Assembly (NCBI GenBank): GCA_034401135.1
Contig: JAWZSP010000001.1
Span: 682,001-746,000 of the forward strand
Length of the DNA stretch: 64,000 bases
Source of the DNA: Volutella citrinella
Taxonomy: Eukaryota > Ascomycota > Sordariomycetes > Hypocreales > Nectriaceae
Reading direction: 5' to 3'
A program made the translations under genes and the position numbers. How positions within the stretch are numbered: position 1 is the stretch's first letter; each line of letters begins with the position of its first letter. Below, piece after piece: positions 30,699 to 41,508 of this stretch. The notes under the pieces were generated by a model. It saw only the letters and a program-made list of their open reading frames with translations. It did not search any database and was not told the DNA's origin.

Positions 30699-32279
30699 TT
30701 ACTGCTTTCCCGAAGTGAAGCTCCACTTTACATTCTCCCAACCATTCCTCCTCGTCATCTTCATCCCGAATCCCTCGCCTTCGAAATTTGGCTTGGACAC
30801 CGAACCTGCCAAACTGCACTGGCCCATGCTCGGCACCTCGAAGTTGCTCCAGTTACCATCAACAGGACCAATATCGAAGCCCATGACCAAGGACAATATA
30901 AAGCCAATGTTCTCAGCAAAGGCGAAGTTCCTGCCTGGGCAGAGGTGCTTGCCGCCTCCAAATGGGATGTAAGATGTTCTCCTCGCTTTGTTGGCCTCGC
31001 TACTCAGGTTCTTTTCGACGTCTAGGAATCGCTCCGGGTCGAACTCATCTGCATCCTCGCCCCAGACATCGGTCTTGGCATGCAGTGGCTCAGAAGCCAA
31101 CTGCACATTGATGCCTTTCTTAAGGAGAAATGTTTGCCCTTTACCGTTTGAGATGGTTGTGTCAGCTATGACGCGTCGGTTGCCGATCGTTTTGTTTGAC
31201 AGGCGAATGGCTTCGCGGTAGCATGAGACTAGAAGGGGACATGCCTCGGTCAAGACGTCCATATTGACCCGCTTGCTACCGTCCTCGGCGTCGACAACTA
31301 TAGGGGCAGCTTCTTCACGTAGGCGTTGCACAAGTTCAGGTCGAGTGATGACATAGGCTGTCAGCCAGAACAAGGTAGGTACCGTGTTGGCAGTGCTCAC
31401 ATGGAGGAGAGCCAGCTCGATCATACCAGCACTTTCATCTTCAATGCCAAATCGTCGAAGAACGGCTCCACGGCTCCTTGTGATACCTGCTGCTTCCGGA
31501 AGCTGGTCGTATCGCGCACCATAGTACTGGGCCAGGGCAGCCTGGAGGCGTGCCCTCGCATTGTAGGCTTTCTTGGCCGTGATGCTGGGCAAAACACCCA
31601 ACATCAGGAGGGGGAGATTAGCCTCGAAATCCCAGATGTCCTCGACCAATGGAGAGCCTTGGACCATGAAGTTGTGCGACTTTCCATACAAAGCTTCACA
31701 CGTGGCCACCGTCATGAGGTCTCGCACCCAAAGCCACACATTCTCAATGTCGGTCTCTTTTCCGAGCTGGGTCCACATCTCCGCGACGTTTTGCAATGCT
31801 ACGGCATTCATCTTGTGGATATTTTGCGGGGCCATGCCCTCGTGAATCGCGTCGAAAAAGTGGTCCATTAAAGCCGACTCTTTAATGATGCGTTCAACCT
31901 TTGCATCGAAATTGAGCTCACGCTTGGCGAATTCGATGACGAAGGGAACAAAGGAGAGATTCTTGTTGCGATAGGCAGACTGGATCAGCGAAGCGTCGAA
32001 GATGGCGTACATCTTGCCATTTAGAATCGGCAATGAGGCGATGGGCATCCCCCGGCGGTGCAGAACACTGAGGAACATGCTCTTGTGGCGTATCATACTC
32101 ACAAGATGTCCCACAAGGGGAATCTTGGAGCGGAGTGGGGGTGGCTCATTGGGATCAACGGTGGTGAGGAGGCGCTCTGTTACGAATAGCAGGCCGAGAA
32201 CGACAGCGACACCGAGGGCGAAGACTTTGACCGGTGTGGCAACGGCGGGCAGGGAGTCGAAGCTGTGGAGCTGAGACAT
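30699..32279 (-). CDS. Cytochrome P450 monooxygenase
   Basis: Single exon, 526 aa from ATG 32279. A hydrophobic anchor (VKVFALGVAVVLGLLFVTE) precedes a proline-containing linker (PNEPPPLRSKIPLVGHL), as in ER-bound P450s. The heme-binding loop is FGGGKHLCPGRNFAFAEN (Cys ligand). The K-helix ExxR is in CYREAIRLSNK, and the I-helix region LALLHVSTANTVPTLFWL carries an N-T instead of the usual acid-Thr pair. The I-helix and overall length resemble the CYP7/CYP8 (prostacyclin synthase-like) clan found in fungi; this is inference. No biosynthetic backbone gene is nearby, so the substrate is unknown. Repeat copy 1 lies about 400 bp downstream. Confidence 0.9.
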   Translation of the reverse strand: MSQLHSFDSLPAVATPVKVFALGVAVVLGLLFVTERLLTTVDPNEPPPLRSKIPLVGHLVSMIRHKSMFLSVLHRRGMPIASLPILNGKMYAIFDASLIQSAYRNKNLSFVPFVIEFAKRELNFDAKVERIIKESALMDHFFDAIHEGMAPQNIHKMNAVALQNVAEMWTQLGKETDIENVWLWVRDLMTVATCEALYGKSHNFMVQGSPLVEDIWDFEANLPLLMLGVLPSITAKKAYNARARLQAALAQYYGARYDQLPEAAGITRSRGAVLRRFGIEDESAGMIELALLHVSTANTVPTLFWLTAYVITRPELVQRLREEAAPIVVDAEDGSKRVNMDVLTEACPLLVSCYREAIRLSNKTIGNRRVIADTTISNGKGQTFLLKKGINVQLASEPLHAKTDVWGEDADEFDPERFLDVEKNLSSEANKARRTSYIPFGGGKHLCPGRNFAFAENIGFILSLVMGFDIGPVDGNWSNFEVPSMGQCSLAGSVSKPNFEGEGFGMKMTRRNGWENVKWSFTSGKQ

Positions 32280-33585
32280 TCTGGTGAAGATGACGAGGAT
32301 TGAAAGAAGACAACCAGCATAGAGTGAGCTATGGGACCCATGGTTATTTTGTATGGTTCTTGGTTCCCTGGTCAAGTCAAGGTGCGTAAGCCGCGTATCT
32401 TACTGCTTACTCCAGCGACAAATTCGGCATGGTTCCAAACATCGTCCTGAGAAACGGTCAGGGCTGAAGAATAATCAGCACTTTGATTGGCTAGGACCTC
32501 GGACTAGACCTCGGACTGGCTGTGAGCTGACTCTCGATAGCGGATTAGGGATGTTCCGCACCGGTCTAAGGGAGGCCATCAGCCCTAAACCACACGGGCG
32601 CCCTTGACTGAATGCTTATAACTACGTAATACTGCCTTGATATCCTCTGCCTGCGAGGTATTAACACGCCTTCATATCACTGTTGGAGTAAAAAAAAATG
32701 AGAATTAGCCGATTCACATGCAATGAATCGCGTCTAAAGTTTAACCATCGACTCAGCTGTGTCAAGGACAATTTCCTGTCTACTCAGCTTGGCAAGGGAA
32801 AGACATGCCACAGTGCTACAAAGTTAACCCGGATGCTCTCTCTTATAATGTCGGGCGAGGCTGCGGAATAGCCCACGTGCGCCCCGTTTCGAAATGTTGT
32901 CTGGGGCGATCCTGGCTGGTCGGCAAACGCTGCAATGCTACCCACGATCACGCGCTGCATCCAGTGGCTCAACAACCTGCTATCATGTAGTTTGCAACAC
33001 CAGATTATTTCGACATGATTATGGATATCGGGTTTGATAGCACGATATTCCCTGATGGCGTTGGCCCGGAAGTGGCACCTCCTATATAAGGAAGTGGGCT
33101 TTCACCAACATCGAAAGGCGAGCTCCTGGGCAAGGTGCTATGTCGGTGTACGTCACTCGATAGCACTTTATTATAGACAGCAACTACAGTAGAGAATCAA
33201 TAATGAAAAAGCTTGGTATTGCTCTGGGCGCAGTTGGTTGGGGTCACGGGTCCCAATACCAGGGGGGCCAGTCTTTCTTCCTGCGGGGGAGATGTTCGCT
33301 GCAAACCCAGGAAATTGGGTCGCGCGTCCTCCTCAGTTCACCTTCAGCCACACATCGAGAACCTCGGTATTCAGCATTAGCTTCCGGAAGATGAGCTTGA
33401 TTCCGTTAACGAATCTGAATGTCAATTTTGTGATCGCTGGAACTTGCTACGGGACTTAAAAGAACATCTCGCACACTAGCGAATGCCCTTCAACCTGGCA
33501 ACCATGTCCTTGGACCTTGACAAAGAAGAAGGTCTACAGCATGAGATCAAAACGGCCTTTGGGCAACCATGACTGCATGATGAGC
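32280..33585. other. Intergenic, no supported gene, one orphan TATA box
   Basis: About 1.3 kb. A CCTATATAAGG element at 33081-33091 is followed by a transcript-like leader and a 63-codon frame at 33203-33394 (MKKLGIALGAVGWG), but nothing supports that frame as a gene. The left part is the P450 promoter and the right end is the 3' flank of the permease. Confidence 0.4.
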
Positions 33586-35414
33586 TCAAGTCGCAAAACG
33601 GAAATCAAGTCGCTTGCTGCCCTTGTCACCAGAGGCTTCGTAATACTGCAGCTTCTCATCAGAAGTCATTGCATTCCAAATCTTTGCCTTCTGCTTGTTC
33701 CGCCACGTGTAGTAGACCTTGATGAAGGTATACAGGGATATATTTAAGCAGATTATTCCGATTAACACGCGGTTTCCACGACGATACTCAGGCCGATCAT
33801 CTTGTCTGTATATGTTGGAGCCGATGATTGACTGTAACTGAACGGACATGTTGTAAAACGAGGCTGAGAGAGCACGCGTGCGGACGGCATTCGAATTGCG
33901 AGAGCACCAGGCGGTCTGCATCGGATGGGGATTGGGAAATGAGAGCAGAACGGTGATGAGGGCGAACATACCCCACTTGTTTGACCCTGCAGGAAGAACT
34001 GCCAGTGCAATCAAGCAGGGAAGAAACCAAAACTGTGTAAAAAGGCCCATCAAAGCCCTCTGGCGTATTTTGTCCGAGATGTACGTAAGCAGCAGCATCT
34101 GAAGAATCGAGTTAGTCGTCGCCGAGTTGTACGCATGAGTCTACTCACGTTCAATGTTGTCCCCAACTGAGCAGGAATGGTGAGAAGGGTGGAGCTGAGA
34201 GTATCGAAGCCCAGTTGCCGCAGAGTGAGGGTCAGGTATTGATTCGGCGGCATCGCTGGAATGTTGAAGGTGAGACCTAGGATGTACAGCGGCCATAGGT
34301 CATAGTCACAAAGAGATTCCCAAACCAATTTGGGGGTCAAGGCCTGTCGGTTATGCATCCCTCCTTTGGACGGGTCGTCCCTGAGGATCCTGTTGACCAG
34401 GACTTTTTCTTCCTGCTCAACAAACCATCCCTTTGGACGCCACCAAGCTTTCGTCTGCGTCGGTGATGGGGCCATTGCAAAAAAGGTCCAAAAGGCGACA
34501 ACAATGTTCAGTAAGCCCTCGGTCAGAAAGAGCCACCTCCAACCTGCGTAGCCGTTATGGCCTCTAAGTCGAAGCACGCCGAAGGCAAGAAGAGGCGCCA
34601 CAATGCTGCTGAGGCGGGTCGCTGTCCATAATAGAGCCAGGCGGAAGGGAAGCTCGGTTCCTTTGAAGAAGTAGGATAAATAGAGAACAAGGTCGGGAAT
34701 GAATCCGCCTTGTAGAAGTCCCATCAGTGCGCGCGCGGCCAGGAAGGACTGGCGCCCGCTCAGCCAGAACTGTGAGATGGCGACGAGCGACCACGACGTC
34801 ATCAAGATAGGAATCCATCGATCCGGTCCGGTCTTCTTGCTGATTAATTGAGAGGGTATCTCGGCAACGAGGAAGAAGACGCGGAAGAGGGTTATGCCAA
34901 GGTTATAGTCTGAGTCTGTTGTTAGTTCGATGAGTCTGTTGCGGAGCTTGCCACTTCTCACCATTTGTGTCGAGCCCCAGATCATCCAGGAAATTGTCCG
35001 CATTTGCTTGCGACAAGCTGGCTTGATCCAGGTTCAGAGCCATGAACGCTACCCAAGCCCAAACCGTCACTTTCCAGTCGAGTTTGCGAATGAGTCGCTG
35101 ATATATGAAGTCAACATCATCATACACAGGTGCTTCCCTTTAGCTGGACCATTTACCTTCTCATCCCCCCATGTCCACCTGAACTGCGGATCGAATCGAT
35201 GCAGGTTTTCATATTGAGGGTGCGGCTGGAAATGGACTGCTTGCTCGGGATCGTCGAAGACGCTGGGCTCAGTGGCAATGTCGTCGAGGTTGCGCTTATT
35301 CGAGCGACGAAAAAGGCTCAGAAGAGTCTGAACGGGCTCTTCGGCATTATCGCGACGATTTTGCTGCTCGTGCAGGGACGTGGAACTGGCGTCTGGTTCT
35401 TTACCTGTCTTCAT
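33586..35414 (-). CDS. MFS permease, anion:cation symporter (allantoate/pantothenate-permease-like)
   Basis: Plasma-membrane transporter of the ACS family, 557 aa. Exons (minus) 35414-35157, 35097-34962, 34915-34149, 34098-33586; introns are 59, 46 and 50 nt. The cytosolic N-tail ends in [19 protein letters not shown], the typical (E)xxLxxKxDWxxxPW start of TM1. Then follow [20 protein letters not shown], a [18 protein letters not shown] helix, [20 protein letters not shown] (G..eG motif), [19 protein letters not shown] and, after the last intron, [19 protein letters not shown]. Substrates of this family are small organic acids, vitamins or ureides; the one here is unknown. Confidence 0.88.
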
Positions 35415-37874
35415 GATGGGGGACAGGGAGGGGGGGGAGAAACGACGCGGGAGATTTTAGAATGCAGAGCAGTAGAAGTGGGGGAGACTTGCAAAATGAT
35501 AGAACACACACTACTTGTAGTTCTCTTTTGGGTGAACTGCTCGACAGTTAGCCGGTATCGGAATGGGGCGAAAAAATGATGGGCTGGAACCATTACATGA
35601 GGCACATTGGACGATCAACTCCACCCCAGGCCTAGTACCTTGGCATCGTGCGAATGCAAGTTTGCAGTGGCTTATGACATGGGGGCTGCAGATTAGATAT
35701 TACGTCAGAAGATCAATAGATCCACGAATCGCGATGTCACCCTTACTGATGCCCAGGTCGAACCGTCAGGAGATAAAATTCCACCATCTTGCGAGGTATC
35801 TCAAGGTCTTGTTTTGTGAGGGGGATATTAGCAACCCTGATCGTGTCCTGCCAAAGGCATGGTAGGTATCTCGGGGTACTGTCCGCCGTCCCTTCGTTAT
35901 ATGGTGGTGGCTACGAATTTCAACCAGCCCGAATCTCCCCCTAAACCCAAATTGAAACGACTAGGGCTTTGCAACTGACTCCCCTTTCATCCGCCATAAG
36001 CGACCCATGCCAAGAGGGCTAACCCGGTGACGGCGTAGAAAGCTGCGGGGTAATACTCAAAGACCGCTATAATGGGAGTGCGCGTTTGTGAAAGAGGATA
36101 CTCGGGGAATGGGGCGGCGATGATGCGATGATGCTTATGAAAAGGGTTTGATGCCAGCTGAGCGGCTCAGACTACAGTAGGACAGGTCCCTGAGCCTTCT
36201 ACGGCAGCTTTGGGCCAGACACCTTCTTCCCCGCCGTCAGTAGCGGGAATTCAGTGCATCGTCAAGAGCATCCATGCGGCCAGCTGTCTACTTCCATCTG
36301 ATAACTTTAAATGGGCGACTAAGGCGGGCACATCAATGTCGAGATCGCAGGTCCAAGAGGTCATGCTGGTGGCGTGGATTTTCACTAGCAGAAAGATCAG
36401 ACCAAATACCGCCCAATCAGGGGGAGAAGAACCTGACTCACTGCCAGACTAAACCAGGGCTCGCTTCCGCGCGGCGGCAAGGGCGGGTTCTGTCACGGCG
36501 AGAGAACCCACCGCCATCTCCTTCGGCTCCACCCCACCCCATGTGGAGAGCTTCCCACTTTTCGGGCTCATTCTGGCAGACTTTGTGGCTCTTTTTCTGC
36601 GTCTGGAAACATCATTGGCTTGTCCGAGGTCAAGAGCGGATGCTCAAGGTGGACCCATGCTACGTCTATCGCATCTTATCTGATGAAGATTTTTCATATC
36701 AGATGGCTGAGCTTGGTGTGCTGAGAAGCTTCAAGCAGCGGCCGCCGCGGGGTTTTAAGAAAGGGGCACTCCGTGGACGAGAAGACGCATGAGGTGTCCG
36801 ATTTATATATTTAAATAATATTTTACATAAAATATTATACATGCTAAGCTTATAATTATTAATCACCAGGCATCAGCCGTTTATTGGTGCCTCAGGCACT
36901 AAGCAGCCATTTGCACAATTGCTCCATCAGCGCACGTTGACCTCCCTTCGACCACCACTCATCAAAGCAGCTTTTTAATAATGCGTATTTCTGGTCGGAA
37001 CAGGGCTCCACTGACTTATTCGGCGCCACGCCAGCTACCCTCTACGCTTAGAAGTCAAGCTATGCAAAGCCTCGCCGCCCTAGCCAGACTTGACCGTGAT
37101 CCGGGCAAAGGGCGAGTGGCTGCAGCCTGAGACAATGTGTCTAGCACGTGATTCGACTACAAGCTCCACTCGACGTCTTGCTGCCCAAACAGTTCTGCTG
37201 ACACTTTCTACTGCCGTATGCACTTTATTCACCCCTGCCGCTTTCTGTTATAGCCTGCCTAGGCTCCTCGACGGATGCCTTTCAACGGTATACTTGGGTG
37301 CTGTATTTGAGTGACTTGATCAACAAGCCCTCCGACGCCTGTTTAGCATTGCCCCTCCGGAACATTTATGCGTGGAAGCGAGGATCTAATCCGGCTGTTA
37401 ACGAGGGGCGGGACTTATTAGTGCGCCTTAAAATTGATTGCTGGGGGCTGCTGGAAATTTCTCGTGGCAATATATGGAATATTGAGCAGTAGGAGTCTAA
37501 TGAATACGTGTACGCCTTCGATCCCTAAGGCAATTTCACTAGAGTATCTGTGTCCTTTAAGGTGTGTCCTTTAAAAACGCCTCTACGCAGGCATATCTTC
37601 TGACATGGCAAGTATAATCTGGCCGTGAACGAGCTTGTATCGTGAATACAACATCTTGGCCTCAGCCAGTCCCTGCTTCTTACTGCCTTCCCACGAGCCT
37701 CCGTAACCCCACGTGGTGGGCCTAGTGATAACACATCTTTTGCTCATGCTCATGCCTATCCGGATTTCCTGGTCTTGCCTGATTTCCAGCCCGTCGGCAG
37801 CAGATCTATCTGTCCACCCTCTTCAATTCCGTCCACCTTCACTCCTGCTTTCCAACTAGCAGCCTCCGGCCGCC
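35415..37874. other. Long gene-poor stretch with an AT-rich patch
   Basis: About 2.5 kb upstream of the permease without a supported gene. Open frames such as 36274-36792 (172 codons) have no domains and odd composition. 36800-36865 is strongly AT-rich (TTTAAATAATATTTTACAT and similar). This may be decayed sequence next to the kinase pseudogene. I see no terminal repeats that would mark an element. Confidence 0.4.
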
Positions 37875-38740
37875 ATGGCACCAGACCACGTCTGTTCTGC
37901 GTGCGGCTGGTCGCCCGAGAGCCAAGACGGCTGTCGCTACCACAGCCAGATCAAGCTTTTCTATGAAGTCAGTGACCGCGGCGTCTGGTCAGTGGGATCC
38001 AAGCTCGTCATCAAAGACCGATCATCTCATTCACCAAACTCGAAGCAGTTAATGTACCATTTCTATAGCCCTGAACCAGCCTCCTAGTTCTCCCAATCTT
38101 AATATTTTACGATGAAGGCAGATGTAGCTTTTTTATATATAAGCGCATCCTAGGGAAGCTATTAAACGAACCCTAGAGCGACTTGATGACCGGAGGCAAG
38201 CATCGCATCGCTAAGCAGACAGCTGAGTAACTTGAGCAGCTATGGTTGTTACAATCACTGCAAATCTACGCAGTGGACGGCAAGCCGGTCTTCTCAGCAT
38301 TCCTTTTCCCTATTAGGTATAGCATTCCCCATGGCCCTTCCTTGAATAACCAACTGCTATGGATGGGCAGAGATGGCCAAGGCACTCAAATACGTACCCG
38401 AGCACGCCCCCGAACGACTCCGTGTCGCATGCCGATCTGTGCCCTGTATACATTTACTCACGGTGACCTGAAAAATGTCAAAATTATAGTCCAGGACGGA
38501 CAGCTCTCCGGGATTATAGACTGGGAGTCTGGCGGATACTATCCCAGATGGTAGGAGTTTGTGTCAGCAGGTGTAAGTAGCGAGAAGGATGATAGAGAGT
38601 GGAAGGCGGTTTTGCACGAGCATATATGCCTGCTTTCCACGACAAGCAGGAGTGGTTCTGTGACTTTTATTCGCTGTCTAAGTATCCGACTGTTGACGAC
38701 CGAGCAAAGCGGCTCCTTGAGCCGGTGATATGACAGGCAA
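37875..38740 (+). pseudogene. Wrecked APH-type kinase gene (multiple stops and frameshifts)
   Basis: Remnants of a fungal APH/ChoK-like phosphotransferase. Frame pieces in order: MAPDHVCSACGWSPES; an N-lobe piece YEVSDRGVWSVGSKLVIKD; DEGRCSFFIYKRILGKLLNE; TGGKHRIAKQTAE; LEQLWLLQSLQIYAVDGKPV; and the catalytic region YTFTHGDLKNVKIIVQDGQ with IIDWESGGYYPRW. In-frame stops interrupt after LLNEP (TAG), after KQTAE (TAA) and after YYPRW (TAG, 38552-38554, where the family has a second Trp). At least two frameshifts are needed, near 38030-38060 and about 38600-38640. The catalytic-loop Asn also reads Lys (NVK). The gene is not functional as annotated. Several stops fit C-to-T or G-to-A changes. Confidence 0.75.
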
Positions 38741-39686
38741 AGATTATTCGGTTCTCTGGGCCCTGGATCGGACTCATGCACTGCTCTACTTCGCTGAATT
38801 CATTCTTGGCAACAGAAACAAGAGATGTCCGGGCCAAGACTAGCTTTCAGCAGCATCCAAAGGATAGGAAAAGGTCAAGTAAACATCAAGGCAACTATAT
38901 TCCCTAAACAGCTTGGTAGAAAAGCTTGACCAGTCAGGAAAGCGTAAGCAAACGCGTTGCCGGTCACAGTATTGTTACTGACCAGCTTAGCAACTACTCC
39001 TGACGATGCGGTTTACTTAGAGGTCCAGTCATCCCCAAGGCAGAGAATGGAATCGGGGTAGTTCTGTAAAGACAAGTAAAGACAAGCGAGGAGAAGTGAC
39101 TATAGCCACATATGGCAGCGAGACTTTCACCATTACAAGGCAGCTCTGGCCCTGGAAATGGCCCTGGCTCTGGCTCTGTGGACCCAGCCGAGGGCATGGC
39201 AGCCTTGCGCTACTAATAAAGGCAGCTCAAGAGTCCTAGTCGCAAAACTGCTCCGTCTCAAAGGTTCTCCTCCCTCACCCCCGCCTTATTATAGACGAGG
39301 CCAAGGCGGGCGTGGAGCGCTACCACGCAGCACTGCGGGGTAGCTATAAAGGGCTAATCTGACACTAGGGCTAATTTTATACAGATGACGTGGAATTAAC
39401 CCGCCGAACGGTTCTCGTTTTCCTATCTCAGCCCTCTTATTTATTCATTTCTTAATCAGAGTAATTTAAGTGCTAATATATATACTACAAATACTTAAGG
39501 TAATTCTAGGTCTTCCCTATATACACTAGTATCAGAAAAGGTAGGTTATAACTATTAAAAGACTGATAAGTATATTTAATAGTTCACTGAATTGATTATT
39601 AATTTATTGACCTTCTCTATCTATAGAGCTCTATATATTCAGCGATAAAGGCTGGGAGCTGGGCTGGGGGCTGTACATTTCGGTGT
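38741..39686. other. Intergenic carrying copy 2 of the dispersed repeat
   Basis: About 950 bp. 38741-39355 has no supported gene; it contains a simple CTGGCCCTGG(A)AATGGCCCTGG-type run near 39148-39180. 39356-39683 is the second copy of the dispersed repeat. It ends three bases before the sugar transporter stop codon at 39687. Confidence 0.5.
39356..39683 (+). repeat. Dispersed ~325-bp repeat, copy 2 (mutated)
   Basis: Aligns to 29971-30291 along its length. Runs such as CAGATGACGTGGAATTAACC are identical, but many sites read A where copy 1 reads G, or T where copy 1 reads C (for example CACTAGGG vs CACTGGGG, TATACAG vs TATGCAG, CTCTATCTATAG vs CTCCGTCTGTAA). Small indels are also present. 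This copy is the more AT-rich one. Confidence 0.85.
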
Positions 39687-41508
39687 CTAACGTGATGCAA
39701 CATTCTCAACCTCCTTGGAAGAAAACTTTGCCTTTAGGTCCTCCTCATCGTTCTGTGAGGTGCGGTGTCCCTCGAAGATGTCTGCAATCTCCTCCAGAGT
39801 GCGTCCCTTAGTCTCCGGGAAGAGGAAGTAGATGACGAAGAAGAGCACAAACAGAATACAGCAGAAGACAATGTAGTACTTCCATCCAATGGCGGCCATG
39901 GCAATGGGGTTGACAAACTGGCCGATGATGAGACCGATAAACGTGCAGGAGTAAGAGATGGACACTCCACGGGCGCGAAGGGTGTAGGGGAAGATCTCCA
40001 CAGGATACGCCAGCAGAAGTGGCGACCATGCGATGTCATAGAAGAAGTAGAAGATAAAGATGAAGGCCACAACCGCATGGCCGGCTTGCTGGTTAAGAGT
40101 CGTGGTGAAGACGCCAGTGAGGGCTGTCCAGATGATATAGGACACGAACATGCCGGCGACGGAGGTAAGGAACAGAGGGCGACGGCCCACGCGGTCGACC
40201 ATGAGCGCACCGGCGAAAGCAGCAGCAAGCCAATTGAAGACCTGGAGAAGGCCGTTGATGAGGGCCTGGTCGGTCTGATCAGTGATGCCAATGGTGTTCA
40301 GCACAAGCGTGATGTAGTACGAAACGACGCCGACACCGTTCCACTGGGCGAAGAAGCCGATAATGGCCGTGATGAGAGTACGGCGGCGGTTGGCCTTGGT
40401 CTTGAGAAGGTCGAGGTAAGAAGTCTCGGAGAGCACCTCGGCCTCCTGCTTGATAGTAACCTCGATCTGTTCCAGTTCGTAGGCAACAAGAGCCGACTCT
40501 CGGTCGCCTCCTGCGTGCCACTTGATGAGGACTTCGCGAGCTTCGTCGATTCTGCCCTTTGCGACGAGCCATCTATGTTATATGTTAGTGGGACGTGTTA
40601 TGACGAGAGAAAAAGCGAGACCGTGCTTGAGAATCTGCATACCTGGGAGACTCGGGAACGATCCAGAACAAGACAAACTGGATAAAGGGGATGGCACCCT
40701 GAAGGATGGAGGGGATTCTCCAGCTCCAAGTAGATTGAAGCTTAAGGGTGCCAAAGGTGGACCACGCGGCAAAAATGGCACCAAAGTACTGCAGAGTGTT
40801 GTTAGTACTGGTGGGAGGAGACGGCGATGAGAGCCAACTTACAAAGAATGTCTGGTACAGCGCCGTCACCTTGCCACGGTGCGTAGGATAGGCCAGCTCA
40901 GTGACCAGAATAGGAGCAGGCTGCGCAAGGAAGGCCGTGGCCATTCCGAGAAACCAACGAGACACGATGAACATGGCAATGTGGACGCTGGCACCCTGCA
41001 AGCCGGCGCCGATGATGAGCATGACGAAGCCGAGCCACATGGAGAACTTGCGACCAAACTTGTCAGTGAGCCAGGTAGCCGGGAAGATGCCCATAATCTT
41101 GCCGATGGGGTATATCGCGTTCATGATACCCAGGGTCGAAGGCGAGGGGGTGTTGAAGTAATTACGCCACTGCTTGACGGCCTGGAGGCCGTTCATCATG
41201 GCACCTATGCGAAAAGTGTTACTTTCCATGACGCCCAGGAGCCGATGCGCTCGCGGATAGCCGAGAGGGACTCACCATCGAATCCAATGGTCGCCGAGGA
41301 GAGCGAAGGGATGAGTAGCATCAGGTTGAGAAGGAGAAGGTGGCGAGTTCGGTACCATGGCTGCGGGTTTTCTGGCAAGACCTGCATAGAGTTGCATGAT
41401 GAGTTGAGTTCCTGTTGGATGAAAGGGGCAAATACGAACCGTGGCGAGGGCGATTCCGACGGCCTCGGAGGCACCCGAATTCTTCTCCTTTCTCTTAGAG
41501 AACAACAT
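39687..41508 (-). CDS. MFS sugar transporter (SP family), beside alpha-L-rhamnosidase
   Basis: Twelve-helix sugar transporter, 522 aa. Exons (minus) 41508-41440, 41381-41276, 41204-40843, 40788-40643, 40572-39687; all GT-AG. Motifs: IPSLSSATIGFDG in TM1, WLTDKFGRKFSMWLG in loop 2-3, ELAYPTHRGKVTALYQ in loop 4-5, VPESPRWLVAKGR mid-loop (spliced across intron 4), AQWNGVGVVSYYI in TM7, DRVGRRPLFL in loop 8-9, PVEIFPYTLRARGVS in loop 10-11 and FPETKGRTLEEIADIFEG at the tail. The N-terminus and PES.R/PETKGRT forms resemble fungal lactose/hexose-type permeases. It is transcribed away from the GH78 gene across a 1.1-kb shared region, which suggests uptake of L-rhamnose or a rhamnoside; this is inference. 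Confidence 0.9.

Noticed and set aside
33203..33394. 63-codon frame MKKLGIALGAVGWG... after an orphan TATA box
   Set aside because: No homology, no stop or codon context beyond chance and no splice support; kept only as an observation in the gap entry.
36274..36792. 172-codon frame near 36.5 kb
   Set aside because: Composition is odd, no domains, and it overlaps frames in other phases; not supported as a gene.
39765..40685. A 306-codon plus-strand frame
   Set aside because: Antisense shadow of the sugar transporter at 39687-41508.
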